A DNA stretch of 64,000 nt from Streptomyces sp. CA-210063 (lineage in GTDB: Bacteria; Actinomycetota; Actinomycetes; Streptomycetales; Streptomycetaceae), in NCBI RefSeq assembly GCF_024612015.1, contig NZ_CP102512.1, positions 1,984,001 to 2,048,000 on the forward strand, given 5' to 3'. The notes under the pieces were generated by a model that worked only from the letters and a program-made list of their open reading frames with translations, was not told where the DNA came from and made no database searches. Positions 41,928-51,927 of the stretch are shown here, in pieces; position 1 is the first letter of the stretch; the number at the start of each line of letters is the position of its first letter. Both the position numbers and the translations under genes were made by a program.

Positions 41928-43389
41928 ACTCCGGCGCCACATGCAGCTGGAACCCGGCGACCTGGTGGGCGGGCCACGCCCGGGCGTATTCGGGCGGGCC
42001 GCCGCCCGGTGCGACGAGGGCCGCCACCGGGATGCGCTCGGCGGTCTCCAGGATGCCTTCACGGGTGATGTTGGCGTTGTTGCCGTGGGTGGCGGCGGAG
42101 GCGCAGCCGGCGTAGTACGCGATGGGGATGGCGTAGTCACCGGTCAGCAGACAGGGCGGCCGTACGCCGAGGTGCCGCAGTTCGGCGGCGGTGCGGTCCC
42201 AGTCGCGATGCCATGAGGCGGTGCGCTCGACGGTGCGCGACAGCACCGCGTACTGCACCGCCAGATGCCCGACGAGCCCGAGCACCACCACCGCCCCCAC
42301 GACCGGCCGCCAGGCCCCGCCCGGCCCCGTCACGAGGTCGAGCAGCGCGTCGGCGACGGGGATCGCGAGCAGGGCGTACGCGGGCAGCAGGAAGCGCGGC
42401 GCGGCGTACCCGATCAGGAACAGATACGGGACGGCGGCCGTGGCGGCACACGCCAGGGGCACCGCCGTGGACGACGCCCGCCCGGCCCTGAGCGCGACGG
42501 CCAACCCGAGCGCGGCCAGCACCGGCAGCACGAACCACCACGCGACGACCGCCACAGGCGGCATGTCCCCGGTGCACGGACGGCACAGCGTGCGCCCCAC
42601 GAGACTGCGCAACTGGTCGTCGACGGCGATGTTCCAGCCCAGCCCGCCCTGAATCCGCGACGCGTCGGCCAGCCTCCGCGCCAACCCGCCGTACTGGGCG
42701 TACGCCTCGACGACCCACGCCCCCGCCCCGGTGCCGAGCCCGGCCGCCAACGCCACCGGCAGCCGCGGCCGCCGCCACTGCCGTACGCCCACCAGCAGCA
42801 CGAACAGCGGGAGAGTCACCCACACCGTGTCGGTGGGCCGCATCCACGCCATCAGCGCGCTGCCGGCGGCCACACCCCACAGGGCCGCCCGGTCCGCGGG
42901 GTTCTTCCGCACGCGCAGGAAGCAGCCCACACAGAGGAGCGCGCCGACCGCGACCCAGTAGTTGGGCATGGCCTGCGGTCCGTAGTAGAGGGTCACCCAC
43001 AAGGACGCGAACAGCGCGCCCCCGAGGGCCAGTACACGCACCGGGAACAGCCCCCGCCAGACGCGCAGAGCGAGGTAGAGCCCCAGCCCCGACAGCACCG
43101 CCAGATACACGCGCAGCAGCGCGGTGGACGACGACCACACGGCGACCGGTGCGACCAGCAGCGACACGCCCCGGGCACGCGGCGCGCTGAAGAACGCCGC
43201 CGGAGCATGCGGGCTGACCTGACTGACGTACACCGTCTCGTCCCAGCCGAGCCCCGTCCCCGGGGGTACGAGGACGAGTTGGGCCAGTGTGAAGGCCGAG
43301 GCCACCACGGCGACGAGGCCGAGGGCCGGTGCGGCGGCCGGCGCCACGAGTGGTGTGACGACCGGCGCGGCGTTCGGACTGAGACGCAT
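41911..43389 (-). CDS. Polytopic GT-C-type glycosyltransferase-like membrane protein
   Basis: 492 aa, ~10-11 hydrophobic helices. After helix 1 the first outer loop carries GWDETVYVSQVSP (Asp50-Glu51), the DE/DD motif of GT39/PMT-like transferases that use polyprenyl-phosphate sugars. The C-terminal soluble end (DYAIPIAYYAGCASA) resembles this class. The acceptor is unknown. Its 3' end overlaps the kinase gene on the other strand. Confidence 0.75.
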   Translation of the reverse strand: MRLSPNAAPVVTPLVAPAAAPALGLVAVVASAFTLAQLVLVPPGTGLGWDETVYVSQVSPHAPAAFFSAPRARGVSLLVAPVAVWSSSTALLRVYLAVLSGLGLYLALRVWRGLFPVRVLALGGALFASLWVTLYYGPQAMPNYWVAVGALLCVGCFLRVRKNPADRAALWGVAAGSALMAWMRPTDTVWVTLPLFVLLVGVRQWRRPRLPVALAAGLGTGAGAWVVEAYAQYGGLARRLADASRIQGGLGWNIAVDDQLRSLVGRTLCRPCTGDMPPVAVVAWWFVLPVLAALGLAVALRAGRASSTAVPLACAATAAVPYLFLIGYAAPRFLLPAYALLAIPVADALLDLVTGPGGAWRPVVGAVVVLGLVGHLAVQYAVLSRTVERTASWHRDWDRTAAELRHLGVRPPCLLTGDYAIPIAYYAGCASAATHGNNANITREGILETAERIPVAALVAPGGGPPEYARAWPAHQVAGFQLHVAPEFRKRP

Positions 43390-43566
43390 GACTCATCCCG
43401 GAGATAGTACGAAAAGCCTCTAAAGAGACAAAAGGATGAGACATATGTCGGCGGCCGGACGATGCGGCACACCGGCCCGCAGGCGCCCTTCACCCGCCCG
43501 GCTCAGCACGCCCTCCCCGCACGGCCCCCTTCCTCCCGAGGCGGGCCTCTGCCTAGCGTGCGCCTC

Positions 43567-45249
43567 ATGGATCACCGACAGCTGCCGCCCACGCGGCCCT
43601 TCGACCACGTCGACCACTGCCCCTGGCTGTTCGAGAAGGAGGCGACGGAGGAACAGCGAGCCGCGCAGCGGGAACGGCAGCGGAAGCTCGGCGGAGACAG
43701 CGAGGTGGGCGAGCGGTGTTACGTGGCCGAGTCGGCGGCGGTGTACCCGGACGTCCTACGGCTCGGCGACGACTCGTACATCGCCGCCCACGCCTATGTC
43801 ACCGGCGACCTGACCACCGGCACGGACTGCACCCTGAACCCGTTCACCGTGGTGCGAGGCACCGTCGTGCTGGGCGACGGGGTGCGCATCGGCGCCCACA
43901 CCTCGCTCCTCGGCTTCAACCACTCCACGGCCCCCGACCAACCGGTCTTCCGTCAGCCCCAGACCAGCCGGGGCATCACCGTCGGCGACGACGTCTGGAT
44001 CGGCTCCCACGTGGTCGTCGTCGACGGCGTCACCATCGGCGACCACTGCGTCATCGGCGCCGGGGCGGTCGTCACGAAGGACGTCCCGGCGTGGACGGTG
44101 GCGGCGGGGAATCCGGCCCGGCGGATCCGGGACCGGCGGGAGACGGGCGGTCGCGAGCGGGTGGGCGGGGACGCCCTCACCCGGTTCGCCGACACCGCCC
44201 GCGCCCAGGCCGCCGACCTCCTCGACCGATGCTGGAACGGCGACCACTACACCGACCGCCCCGGCGCCGCCCCCACCGTGCGGGCCCACTGCGACGCCGT
44301 GGAGATCGCCGACCTCCTTCTGGGCTCCGCCCCCGAGCAGCTGGACACGGCGGCACACATCGAGCGCCTGACCACCCTCCAGGACCGGGAGACCGGCCTG
44401 ATACCCGAACTCGGCGAGCAACTGCCTCCCATGGACGCCGACGGTTTCATCGGCGACGGCCCGGCGCTGTACCACGTGCTGTCCGTGGGCTACGCGCTCG
44501 ACCTGTTGGGCGCGTCCTTCACCCAACCGGTCCACGGGGTAGGCAACATGACGGCGAGTCAACTCGTCGCCCGTCTGGAGGGGTTGTCCTGGCGGGACGG
44601 CGCGTGGGGCGCCGGTGCCTGGATCGACGCGTGGGCCACAGCCGCCCACTGGAACCTGCGGCACCCCGGCAGCGGGGGCCTCAACCCAGGCACGCTCGAA
44701 GCCCTCTTCGGCTGGCTCCTCACCCGGGCCGATCCCTGGACCGGCATGTGGGGCAGCCCATCGGCCACCGCCGGACGCCTCCAGGTGGTGAACGGCTACT
44801 ACCGGCTCACCCGCGGTTCCTTCGCCCAGTTCGGGGTACCCGTCCCGCATCCGGAACGGGTCGTGGACGCGGTCCTGGACCACGTCCGCGACACCCGCTA
44901 CTTCGGGGCGGGCCGGGAGAACGCCTGCAACGTCCTGGACGTCGCCCATCCGTTGTGGCTGTCCACACGGCAGTCGGGCGGCAGAGGCGCAGGCGGTGAC
45001 GGCTACCGCTCGGCCGAGATCCGCGGTTGGGCCGAACAGCAACTCGCCGCCGCCCTGACCCGCTGGCAGGACGGGAAGGGTTTCGGGTTCGGGCCGGGCA
45101 CGGTGGGGCCGGGCCCGGAGCCGGGGCTGCAAGGGACGGAGATGTGGCTGGCCATCGTCTGGCTGCTGGCCGACCTGCTGGGCCGCTCCGACCTGCTGGG
45201 CTATCGGCCACGTGGCGTACACCGCCCCGAACCGGCCCGCGGGGCGTGA
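43567..45249 (+). CDS. Left-handed beta-helix acyltransferase fused to an alpha-toroid-like domain
   Basis: 560 aa from the ATG at 43567. Residues ~45-190 are a hexapeptide-repeat O-acetyltransferase: GFNHSTAP (catalytic His region), ITVGDDVWIGSHVVVVDGVT, GDHCVIGAGAVV and AGNPARRIRD. Residues ~215-545 form a helical domain with repeated Trp/Gly-rich turns (DGPALYHVLSVGYALDLLGA, WRDGAWGAGAWIDAWATAAH) that looks like a glycoside-hydrolase or terpene-cyclase type alpha/alpha toroid. This fusion is not one I know; acetylation plus processing of a glycan or lipid-linked sugar is a guess that fits the GT-C gene next door. Confidence 0.75.
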   Translation: MDHRQLPPTRPFDHVDHCPWLFEKEATEEQRAAQRERQRKLGGDSEVGERCYVAESAAVYPDVLRLGDDSYIAAHAYVTGDLTTGTDCTLNPFTVVRGTVVLGDGVRIGAHTSLLGFNHSTAPDQPVFRQPQTSRGITVGDDVWIGSHVVVVDGVTIGDHCVIGAGAVVTKDVPAWTVAAGNPARRIRDRRETGGRERVGGDALTRFADTARAQAADLLDRCWNGDHYTDRPGAAPTVRAHCDAVEIADLLLGSAPEQLDTAAHIERLTTLQDRETGLIPELGEQLPPMDADGFIGDGPALYHVLSVGYALDLLGASFTQPVHGVGNMTASQLVARLEGLSWRDGAWGAGAWIDAWATAAHWNLRHPGSGGLNPGTLEALFGWLLTRADPWTGMWGSPSATAGRLQVVNGYYRLTRGSFAQFGVPVPHPERVVDAVLDHVRDTRYFGAGRENACNVLDVAHPLWLSTRQSGGRGAGGDGYRSAEIRGWAEQQLAAALTRWQDGKGFGFGPGTVGPGPEPGLQGTEMWLAIVWLLADLLGRSDLLGYRPRGVHRPEPARGA

Positions 45250-45589
45250 GACACACCACGTCCGGAACGTCAGCGTCCGTGCTGCTCCATACGGGTGGTC
45301 GCACCTTCACCCAGGTGCCGGGCATCGCGCAGGGACGGAACGGGCCCCGAGAGTGCGATGAGGCGGTTACTCCATGACTCACTTCGTCACCATGAATTCC
45401 CCCCTCGTCCGGCGACCCGTGGCTCGGTGCACTACCTTGGGGCGTGAACAGCCGAGCGGCCCACGTTTACCCAATTCTTGCCACATGAAGCCAGAACGGC
45501 TGAGCAGCTACTAGGAGCGGGGCTTTCCATGCGTAATGCTGGGAGGTCCCGCGCTTCACTCCACAGCCGCTGGCACGGGAGGGCATCGG
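45250..45589. promoter_or_regulatory. Intergenic region ahead of hydrolase gene
   Basis: 340 bp with no gene I can support. A 46-codon frame (ATG at 45374) lacks a ribosome site and coding character. It presumably carries the promoter for the gene at 45590. Confidence 0.4.
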
Positions 45590-46525
45590 GTGGTTAAGAC
45601 AGTGAAGACGCCGTCCGGCGGACGGACGATCGCCTTTGAGACCTGGGGCGATCCGGACGCACACCCGGTGTTTCTGCTGCACGGAACTCCCGGAAGCCGA
45701 CTCGGGCCCCGACTGCGCACCTTCGACCTGCACAAGCTCGGCGTGCGGCTGATCGCCTACGACCGACCGGGTTACGGCGGCTCCGACCGCCACGAGAAAC
45801 GCACGGTCGTCGACGCCGCCGAGGACGTCGACGCCATCGCGCAGAAGCTGGACCTCAAGAAGTACTCCGTGGTGGGCAGATCGGGCGGCGCACCGCACGC
45901 CCTGGCCTGCGCGGCCCGGAACATCGGCAGCCAGGTGGCGAGCGTCGCCGCACTGGTCTCGCTCGCCCCACCGAACGCGGACGGCGACGGACTCGACTGG
46001 GACAAGGAGATGTCCGAGTCCAATGTGTCGACCTACGACCTGCTCGACCGCCACGCGCCCGATGTGACCGAGTTGGGTGCGCTGCTGGCCCGTAACGCCG
46101 AGACCATCCGGCGCGATCCCACCGTGTTCCTCGCCTCCCTCCGAGAAGAGATGCCGAGTGTGGACCGGGTGATCGTCGAAGACGCCGGAATCCGCCAGCA
46201 CCTCCTCAGGAACTACCTCTCGGCGGTGGGCCAGGCCGAACAGGGTGAGGGAGCGGCGGACGATCCGCGCGCGCCGATGGGCTGGGTGGACGACCTGGTC
46301 GCGTTCCGGTCGCACTGGGGATTCGATCTCAAGGAGATCGACGGTTCGGTGCCCGTGATGCTCTGGCACGGCGAACGTGACGTCTTCGCCCCGGTGGCCC
46401 ATTTCCACTGGCTGGCCAAGAAGATCCCCTCGGCCAAGGCCGTACTGCAGCCGTCCGCCGCCCACTTCGCCGCGCTGCCGGCCCTGCCCCAGGTGCTCGC
46501 CTGGGCGCGTGACAAGGCCCGCTGA
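45590..46525 (+). CDS. Alpha/beta hydrolase
   Basis: 311 aa from the GTG at 45590 (GGGAGGG 7 bp upstream). VFLLHGTPGSRLGPR, YDRPGYGGSDRH, nucleophile Ser in VGRSGGAPHAL, acid in HGERDVFAP and His in AAHFAALPA. Cytosolic. It converges on the FxSxx operon, separated by a strong terminator hairpin, and is probably not part of that system. Confidence 0.88.
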   Translation: MVKTVKTPSGGRTIAFETWGDPDAHPVFLLHGTPGSRLGPRLRTFDLHKLGVRLIAYDRPGYGGSDRHEKRTVVDAAEDVDAIAQKLDLKKYSVVGRSGGAPHALACAARNIGSQVASVAALVSLAPPNADGDGLDWDKEMSESNVSTYDLLDRHAPDVTELGALLARNAETIRRDPTVFLASLREEMPSVDRVIVEDAGIRQHLLRNYLSAVGQAEQGEGAADDPRAPMGWVDDLVAFRSHWGFDLKEIDGSVPVMLWHGERDVFAPVAHFHWLAKKIPSAKAVLQPSAAHFAALPALPQVLAWARDKAR

Positions 46526-46541
46526 CCAACGTCCTTGGTGC

Positions 46542-46576
46542 GTGCGGCCGTTGCCGGGTTCCGGCACCGGCCGCAC
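46542..46576. terminator. Bidirectional terminator between hydrolase and FxSxx operon
   Basis: GTGCGGCCG-T-TGCCGG, loop GTT, CCGGCA-C-CGGCCGCAC: a 15-pair stem with one internal mismatch, between converging stops at 46525 and 46594. Confidence 0.85.
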
Positions 46577-46593
46577 ACTCCGGTCGACGACCC

Positions 46594-49500
46594 CTAGATG
46601 GGGTGCGGCTCCAGGTCGAGGCAGCTGAGATCCCACTCCTGGAGGGCCAGTACCCGGGGGTGCTCCCGGCCGATGCGCTTGCTCAGCGCGGCCAGCGCGT
46701 CATGGTGGTTGGTGCGGGCCTCGTCCGCCCGGCCCAGTCGGCTCAGGATGACGGCGAGGTTCCCCGCACAGGTCAGCGTCGACGGGTGCGTGGGCTCAAG
46801 GACCTCCTTGAGGAGTTGGAACGCCTCGGAGCAGGTCCTTCGGGCTTCCTCCCACTCGCCGAGCGCCGCTTCCGCGACGGCCAGGTTCGCGATGCAGATG
46901 AGCACATAGGGATGGTGCTCGCCGTTGAGCGTGCTGAAGCGGTCCTGGGCCTTGCGCAGCAACTCCCGTGCCTCGGCCGCCGCTTCGGGACGAATGGACT
47001 CGACGTCGCCGAGCAGCAGAACCGCGTAGTTGACCGAGCAGGCGACGGTCTGGGAGTGGCCCTCCCCCAGGTTGTCCCTCAGGTCCTCCTGGACCCTGCG
47101 GATCAGGGTCAGCGCCTCGTCGACCCGCCCCTGGGCGGCCATGTCACCGGCCAGGCTCATCTCCAGCAGCAACTGCTCGGCGGACGACCCCTTCTCCCCG
47201 TCGGGCGTGCTCCGCAGCACATGGCGCACGAGTTCCTCGGCCTCCACCGGCCGGCCCGCCCGGCGCAGTGAACCGGCCAGCCCCTTGGCCGTGTTGAGCA
47301 CGGTCGGCGAACCCTGGGTGAGGCGAGGATTGCGCAGACAGCGCTCGTACGCGCGCTTCAGCAGGGTGACGGATTCCTCGTAGTCACCGCAGTCACGCAG
47401 GTCGCGGCCCAGGTTCACCGCCGACTCGATGGTCAGCGGATGGTCGTGGAGCTGGATCGCCTCACGCAGTTCCAGCGTCTTGCGGTCCAGATCGCGGGCC
47501 TTGTAGTAGTCGCCGGAGAGTCGCAGGGCGACGGCGAGGTTGTTGGCCGCGCTGAGGGTGCGCGCGTGGTCCTCACCGTAGATCAGCTCGTACCGCTGGT
47601 ACGTCTCCTCGTCGTACCGCAGAGCCTCCGTCAGTCGGCCAAGACCCCGCAGGTCGGCCGCGATGCTACTGGTGGTCATGAGGATGTGCTGGTCGTCCAC
47701 GTCGTCGAGCACCGCGAGCTGTCGCTCCAGGACCTCCTGGTCGAGGGCGAGCGACTCCTCGTACCTGCCCTGGGCGCGCAGGATGTTGGCGATCTGGAAG
47801 CGCATGTGCAGCGTCCAGCGTTCGTCCGGTGAGCCCTCCGCGGACCAGGCGGCCACCCGCCGGAAGCTGTAGTCCATGGCCTGGCTCAGCTCGCCCCGGC
47901 GGCGCAGCTGGCGCACCCGGTCCACGAAGAGTTCCTTGATGCCTTCGTCGGGCGCGGTCTCGGCCCACGGTGTGCCGAGGTGCGGCCAGATGATGCGGTA
48001 CTTCTCCCAGGTGTTGGGGTTCTCGGGGTCGTCCCCGCTCGGCCTGGCGGCGATCAGCGAGCGGTACACGACTTCCTGCGCCGCCTCGCGCTCCGCGTCG
48101 GTCATCTCCTCGCGCATGGCGATCTGCATCATCCGGTGCACCGTCACGCTCCGGGCCTTGCGGTCCACCGTGACCAGGGAGAACTTGCTCAGCTCCTTGT
48201 AGGCGCGGGAGACCGTGCGGACCCCGCCGAGCGCCCGGGAGACCTCGAAGCCCTCCAGCAGGTCCATGGAGATCGGCTCGGGGCTGTAGTACGAGCAGAT
48301 CTGCAGGAGCTTCACCGCGGGCGGGAACTTCTCCCTCAGCTGCCCGAGGGCGAACTCCCAGGTGTTGGTGCTCGACTTGACGACTTCGCCGACCGTGTTG
48401 TCGTCCGGGGCTCCGGTGGCCTGGGGCTGGAGCTGCTTGATGTAGCTGCGGACGTCGACTCTGGTCTGCTCGATGTAGGCCGCGGCGCGTTCGATCGCGA
48501 TCGGCAGGTCGCCCAGGGCCTCCGCGATCTGGTCGGCCTCCGCCCAGCCGCAGTCGGGCAGTCGGCTGTGGAGGTGGGCGATGCTCTCGTCCCGCTCGAA
48601 CACGGGGACGTCGACGGTGTCCACGAACCGTCCCCAGCCCTCGGCGCGCTGGCTGGTGATCAGGATGTGGCCGCCCCGGCCGTCCATCATGAACTCGGGG
48701 AGGTAGTCGGCCTCCGTCACGTTGTCCAGGATCAGCAGCCAACTGCCGTACGGCTCACCGTGGTTGAGCGCCTCGTAGACCGTCTTGGCCGTGTCGGTCG
48801 GGTTCGTCCGCACCGGCAGGCCCAGCTTCTCGGCCATGGCCGCGTACCGCTCGACGGCCAGGATCTTCTGCTCGGCCTGGATGTGCCAGATGACGTCGTA
48901 GTCGCTCTTGTAGCGGTAGGCGAACTCCTGGGCCAGCAGGGTCTTCCCGACCCCGCCCATGCCCTTGAGCACGAGAGCCCGGTTGTCCTCCTTCCACAGC
49001 TTCTCCCGGATGCCCTCCAGCAGCTCCGTCCGCCCGGTGAAGGACGACGTACGCAACGGGACATCGAAGACCGGAGGTTCGGCGCCGGGGTAGCGGGGCA
49101 ACTTGGGCTCGGCGCCGGTGAAGTGATTGCGCGTCAGCGACTCGGAGGTCCGGCCGAAGCTGGCCAGCAGGGCCTCACGGGCCGCCTCTCCGGTGTCGCA
49201 GCGGGTCATGTCGGCGAGCTGTTCCGTGAAGGGCGCGTCCAGTGACAGCTTCCTGTCGACCTGCATCGAGACCAGCTGGTGCGAGCGCCGGTCGCCCTCC
49301 GCGTAGACCGCCTCCCAGGTGGTGCGGAAGCGGGACGACCTGAGGTAGGTCTCGGAGAAGATGACCAGGGTGTGCGAGGCCGACTCGACGCCGCGCTCGA
49401 TCTCGTCCCTGCGCTGGGCGCCCTCGGCCGTGCCCTCCTGCGCCAGGTGGACCTTGAAACCGGCCTGCTCCAGGACCGCGCCCGCCCAGTTGGCCCAACT

Positions 49501-50586
49501 CCGGTCCTGGGGAACGAAGCTGACGTACACGTCGGAGATGCGCGGCGGGCGGTGGCGGGTGTACCGGTCGAGGGTCTTGCGGCGCAGCGTCTCGTCGATG
49601 CGGGGCATCGAGTCGACCTGGCCGTCCGTGATGACCTCGGTGAGTCTCTCGTAGGCGGCGAGCAGGCTCTTGGGGTCCCCCGGCTGCTCGCGGAACGGGG
49701 CGAGCGTCTCCTCGTAGGAGTAGATGGGCCGGTAGGGGATCTCCACGTTGCCCCAGTAGTCCTCCGGGTCCCGGTCGGTGATGTGCTTGCGCACGATCCG
49801 GTCGAAGCGGTACTGGATCTGTCCCCGGGCGGCGTCCAGCCGGTCCGCCTCCGCGTTCTCCACCCGCATGGGGACGGGCAGGATCCGGATGTCCCGGTTG
49901 CCGTACAGCATCCCGTCGATGCGCTCGGCGACGCCCGCCGCGCCCTCGATGCTCTGGCTGCTGGGGGTGAAGCAGGTGACGAGGGTGTGGGGCAGGTTGA
50001 CGGTGCAGATGTCGGAGATGTCGTTGAGCCCGGTGCGGCTGTCGATGAGGACGTAGTCGAAGTTCTCGACGAACTCGCGCTTGAGCCCTTCCAGAAACCT
50101 GGTCGCCAGCGGCCCGTCCATGAAGGGCTTCCAGTCGAACTGGGAGAACGCCGAGAGGTAGCCCTTGTTCTTCGTGCCGGCCGGGAGGTAGTAGAGCTGG
50201 CCTCCCGCGGGGAATTCCCAGTCGACCTGGATGAGGCAGCTGTTGAGAGCGATTCCGTCACTCGCCCAGGCGTCGGCCGCGGCCGACAGTTCGGAATCGA
50301 GTTCGAGCTGACGCGTCTGCTCGGCCATGTTCAGCGCCTGGAGCATGAACTGGGTGGACCGGCTGACCAGTTCGAGCACCCCGGGTGTGGTGCGCAGCTG
50401 ACTCTCACTCAGAAAGGGGTGCAGGAAGCGGTCAAGACCCGGAGCGTCGAGATCCCAGTCGACCACCAGGACACTCTTGCCCGAGGAGGCCAGGATCCAG
50501 GCCGTGTTGGCCAGTGCCATCGTCCGTCCCGTACCACCCTTGTACGAGTAGAACGTGATGATCCTGCCCGCGTCGTCGCCGGTCAT
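46594..50586 (-). CDS. FxSxx-COOH system STAND protein: ParA-like, TIR-like, NB-ARC, TPR
   Basis: 1330 aa. Residues ~8-330: SIMIBI/ParA-like NTPase with FYSYKGGTGRT (the Walker Lys is Arg, KGGxGR) and WDLDAPG. ~345-490: TIR-like fold (SDVYVSFVPQDRSWANWAGA). ~520-800: NB-ARC ATPase with P-loop GMGGVGKT (~541-548), LLILDNV and a winged-helix part. ~900-1320: about ten tetratricopeptide repeats (EALRYDEETYQRYELIYGED style). This protein accompanies FxSxx-COOH peptide loci and is expected to act as a ligand-triggered assembly ATPase. Its ATG overlaps the fxsC stop (ATGA). Last gene of the operon. Confidence 0.88.
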   Translation of the reverse strand: MTGDDAGRIITFYSYKGGTGRTMALANTAWILASSGKSVLVVDWDLDAPGLDRFLHPFLSESQLRTTPGVLELVSRSTQFMLQALNMAEQTRQLELDSELSAAADAWASDGIALNSCLIQVDWEFPAGGQLYYLPAGTKNKGYLSAFSQFDWKPFMDGPLATRFLEGLKREFVENFDYVLIDSRTGLNDISDICTVNLPHTLVTCFTPSSQSIEGAAGVAERIDGMLYGNRDIRILPVPMRVENAEADRLDAARGQIQYRFDRIVRKHITDRDPEDYWGNVEIPYRPIYSYEETLAPFREQPGDPKSLLAAYERLTEVITDGQVDSMPRIDETLRRKTLDRYTRHRPPRISDVYVSFVPQDRSWANWAGAVLEQAGFKVHLAQEGTAEGAQRRDEIERGVESASHTLVIFSETYLRSSRFRTTWEAVYAEGDRRSHQLVSMQVDRKLSLDAPFTEQLADMTRCDTGEAAREALLASFGRTSESLTRNHFTGAEPKLPRYPGAEPPVFDVPLRTSSFTGRTELLEGIREKLWKEDNRALVLKGMGGVGKTLLAQEFAYRYKSDYDVIWHIQAEQKILAVERYAAMAEKLGLPVRTNPTDTAKTVYEALNHGEPYGSWLLILDNVTEADYLPEFMMDGRGGHILITSQRAEGWGRFVDTVDVPVFERDESIAHLHSRLPDCGWAEADQIAEALGDLPIAIERAAAYIEQTRVDVRSYIKQLQPQATGAPDDNTVGEVVKSSTNTWEFALGQLREKFPPAVKLLQICSYYSPEPISMDLLEGFEVSRALGGVRTVSRAYKELSKFSLVTVDRKARSVTVHRMMQIAMREEMTDAEREAAQEVVYRSLIAARPSGDDPENPNTWEKYRIIWPHLGTPWAETAPDEGIKELFVDRVRQLRRRGELSQAMDYSFRRVAAWSAEGSPDERWTLHMRFQIANILRAQGRYEESLALDQEVLERQLAVLDDVDDQHILMTTSSIAADLRGLGRLTEALRYDEETYQRYELIYGEDHARTLSAANNLAVALRLSGDYYKARDLDRKTLELREAIQLHDHPLTIESAVNLGRDLRDCGDYEESVTLLKRAYERCLRNPRLTQGSPTVLNTAKGLAGSLRRAGRPVEAEELVRHVLRSTPDGEKGSSAEQLLLEMSLAGDMAAQGRVDEALTLIRRVQEDLRDNLGEGHSQTVACSVNYAVLLLGDVESIRPEAAAEARELLRKAQDRFSTLNGEHHPYVLICIANLAVAEAALGEWEEARRTCSEAFQLLKEVLEPTHPSTLTCAGNLAVILSRLGRADEARTNHHDALAALSKRIGREHPRVLALQEWDLSCLDLEPHPI

Positions 50587-51923
50587 GGCCTGCCCTCCAC
50601 GCGACGTCCGTCGCTCGGTGCCCCGTTGTCCCTGCCGGCGTCGGGCCGTCGGGGCAGGTCCGCACCGGATTCCGGAACTTCCCGGACGCCAGCTCCGCTC
50701 CGGGACAATTGTGAATGAATGTACCGCAAATAGCGGATCTTGGTTGCCTCGGCCAGCTCACTGAACCAGCGGGTGAAGACATCCGCCCCGGCCAGCCCGC
50801 GTACCGCATCCTGCTCTCCCGCCCGGCCCTCGCTGAGGAAGCGGGGGAAGTGCGTCGTCAGCAGTCCACGCAGCCGGTCGGCCTGCTCCTTGGTCTGCAG
50901 ATCGTCCCCCGCCAGAGTACTCAGCACGGCCGTCCACGGACGCCGGGCCCTGTCGAACTCCCGTGCCTGACTGGCCATTTGGGGATTCTCCAGCGCCCAG
51001 GGATCCACCACCAGGATCCAGGGGGCCGTCGGGATCTCCGCACCCCGCAGCTCCGCCTGGATCTTGTGGAAGGGCAGCACGGTGGGCTCGAAGCCGAGGT
51101 TGCGGGCCAGGGCCTCCATCTGCTCGACCAGAGGTCCCACCGCTTGGCCATAGGGCCGCCAGTCGTCGACGCGTGGTCCGTAGCGGGTGTTGTCCCGGCC
51201 TACCGGTAACTGTTCCTCGGTCGGGGCGAGCACGGTGATGTGCAGCGGGGAGGCGAAGGGCGGATCGGCGAAGGCGTCGTCCAGGCCGGCCAGCGTCGTC
51301 GGCTCCGCCGTCCTGCCGCCGCCGGTGGACACCCGCGACTGCCCGGGCACGGAGGCCGCCTGGTCGACGATGCGCTTGGCGAGCCAGTCGGTGACCTGGG
51401 CGACCTGGGCGGAGAGCTGGGCCGCCGCGTTCTCGTCGTCCGGGTCCGGCCGTTCGGTCAGGTCGAGCAACTGGTCGAGCAGCCGGTGCAGCCCCATGGA
51501 GGCGTAGTTCTCGGCCGCTTCACCGATGCCTTCCGGCACCTCGGGGTACTGCTCCTTGACCCTCTTGGGGAGCGACGTCGGCGAATACGGGGTCCACAGC
51601 ACCGGGACCATGCTCGGCCGAACCCCCTGAGACGCCCCCTGGGTGACGGCGGTCCACTGGCGCCCGCACTGGGGATTGCTGAAGTACCGCTTCGAGTACA
51701 GCGGAACGAAGACCTGGCAGCCGAGGAGCGCCTTGATCGACTTCTCCCCCGGCGTCCCGGGCCGCTCGACGAACCCGGCCTCCTCCCGTGACACTCTCGC
51801 GTGACGTGCCACTTTCCCGCACAGTTCGTCGAAGAACTGGAAAACCAGACGATTGGGATCCTGTGAGGCATCCCGGTGTCGGGGAGCAGGAACCCGCGCA
51901 TAGCTCATGAAGAACATCGGCAT
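50583..51923 (-). CDS. fxsC: TIR-like protein FxsC
   Basis: 446 aa from the ATG at 51923 (GAGGGGG upstream). Residues ~1-190 are TIR-like: MPMFFMSYARVPAP, VFVPLYSKRYFSNPQCGRQW. The usual W-C-x2-E of TIR enzymes reads QCGRQW here, so the catalytic Glu seems lost. Residues ~245-400 are the second FxsC domain (PLHITVLAPTEEQLPVGRDN, WILVVDPWAL) of unknown role. It starts 4 bp after the preceding TIR-like gene, and its stop overlaps the STAND gene start. It may be a partner or signalling component of the peptide system. Confidence 0.85.
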   Translation of the reverse strand: MPMFFMSYARVPAPRHRDASQDPNRLVFQFFDELCGKVARHARVSREEAGFVERPGTPGEKSIKALLGCQVFVPLYSKRYFSNPQCGRQWTAVTQGASQGVRPSMVPVLWTPYSPTSLPKRVKEQYPEVPEGIGEAAENYASMGLHRLLDQLLDLTERPDPDDENAAAQLSAQVAQVTDWLAKRIVDQAASVPGQSRVSTGGGRTAEPTTLAGLDDAFADPPFASPLHITVLAPTEEQLPVGRDNTRYGPRVDDWRPYGQAVGPLVEQMEALARNLGFEPTVLPFHKIQAELRGAEIPTAPWILVVDPWALENPQMASQAREFDRARRPWTAVLSTLAGDDLQTKEQADRLRGLLTTHFPRFLSEGRAGEQDAVRGLAGADVFTRWFSELAEATKIRYLRYIHSQLSRSGAGVREVPESGADLPRRPDAGRDNGAPSDGRRVEGRP

Positions 51924-51927
51924 CCCG

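Noticed and set aside
45590..46525. Alpha/beta hydrolase as part of the FxSxx system
   Set aside because: It converges on the operon and is separated from it by a strong bidirectional terminator.
49279..50718. 479-codon + strand frame opposite the STAND gene
   Set aside because: No recognisable domain; the opposite strand holds a continuous ParA/TIR sequence.
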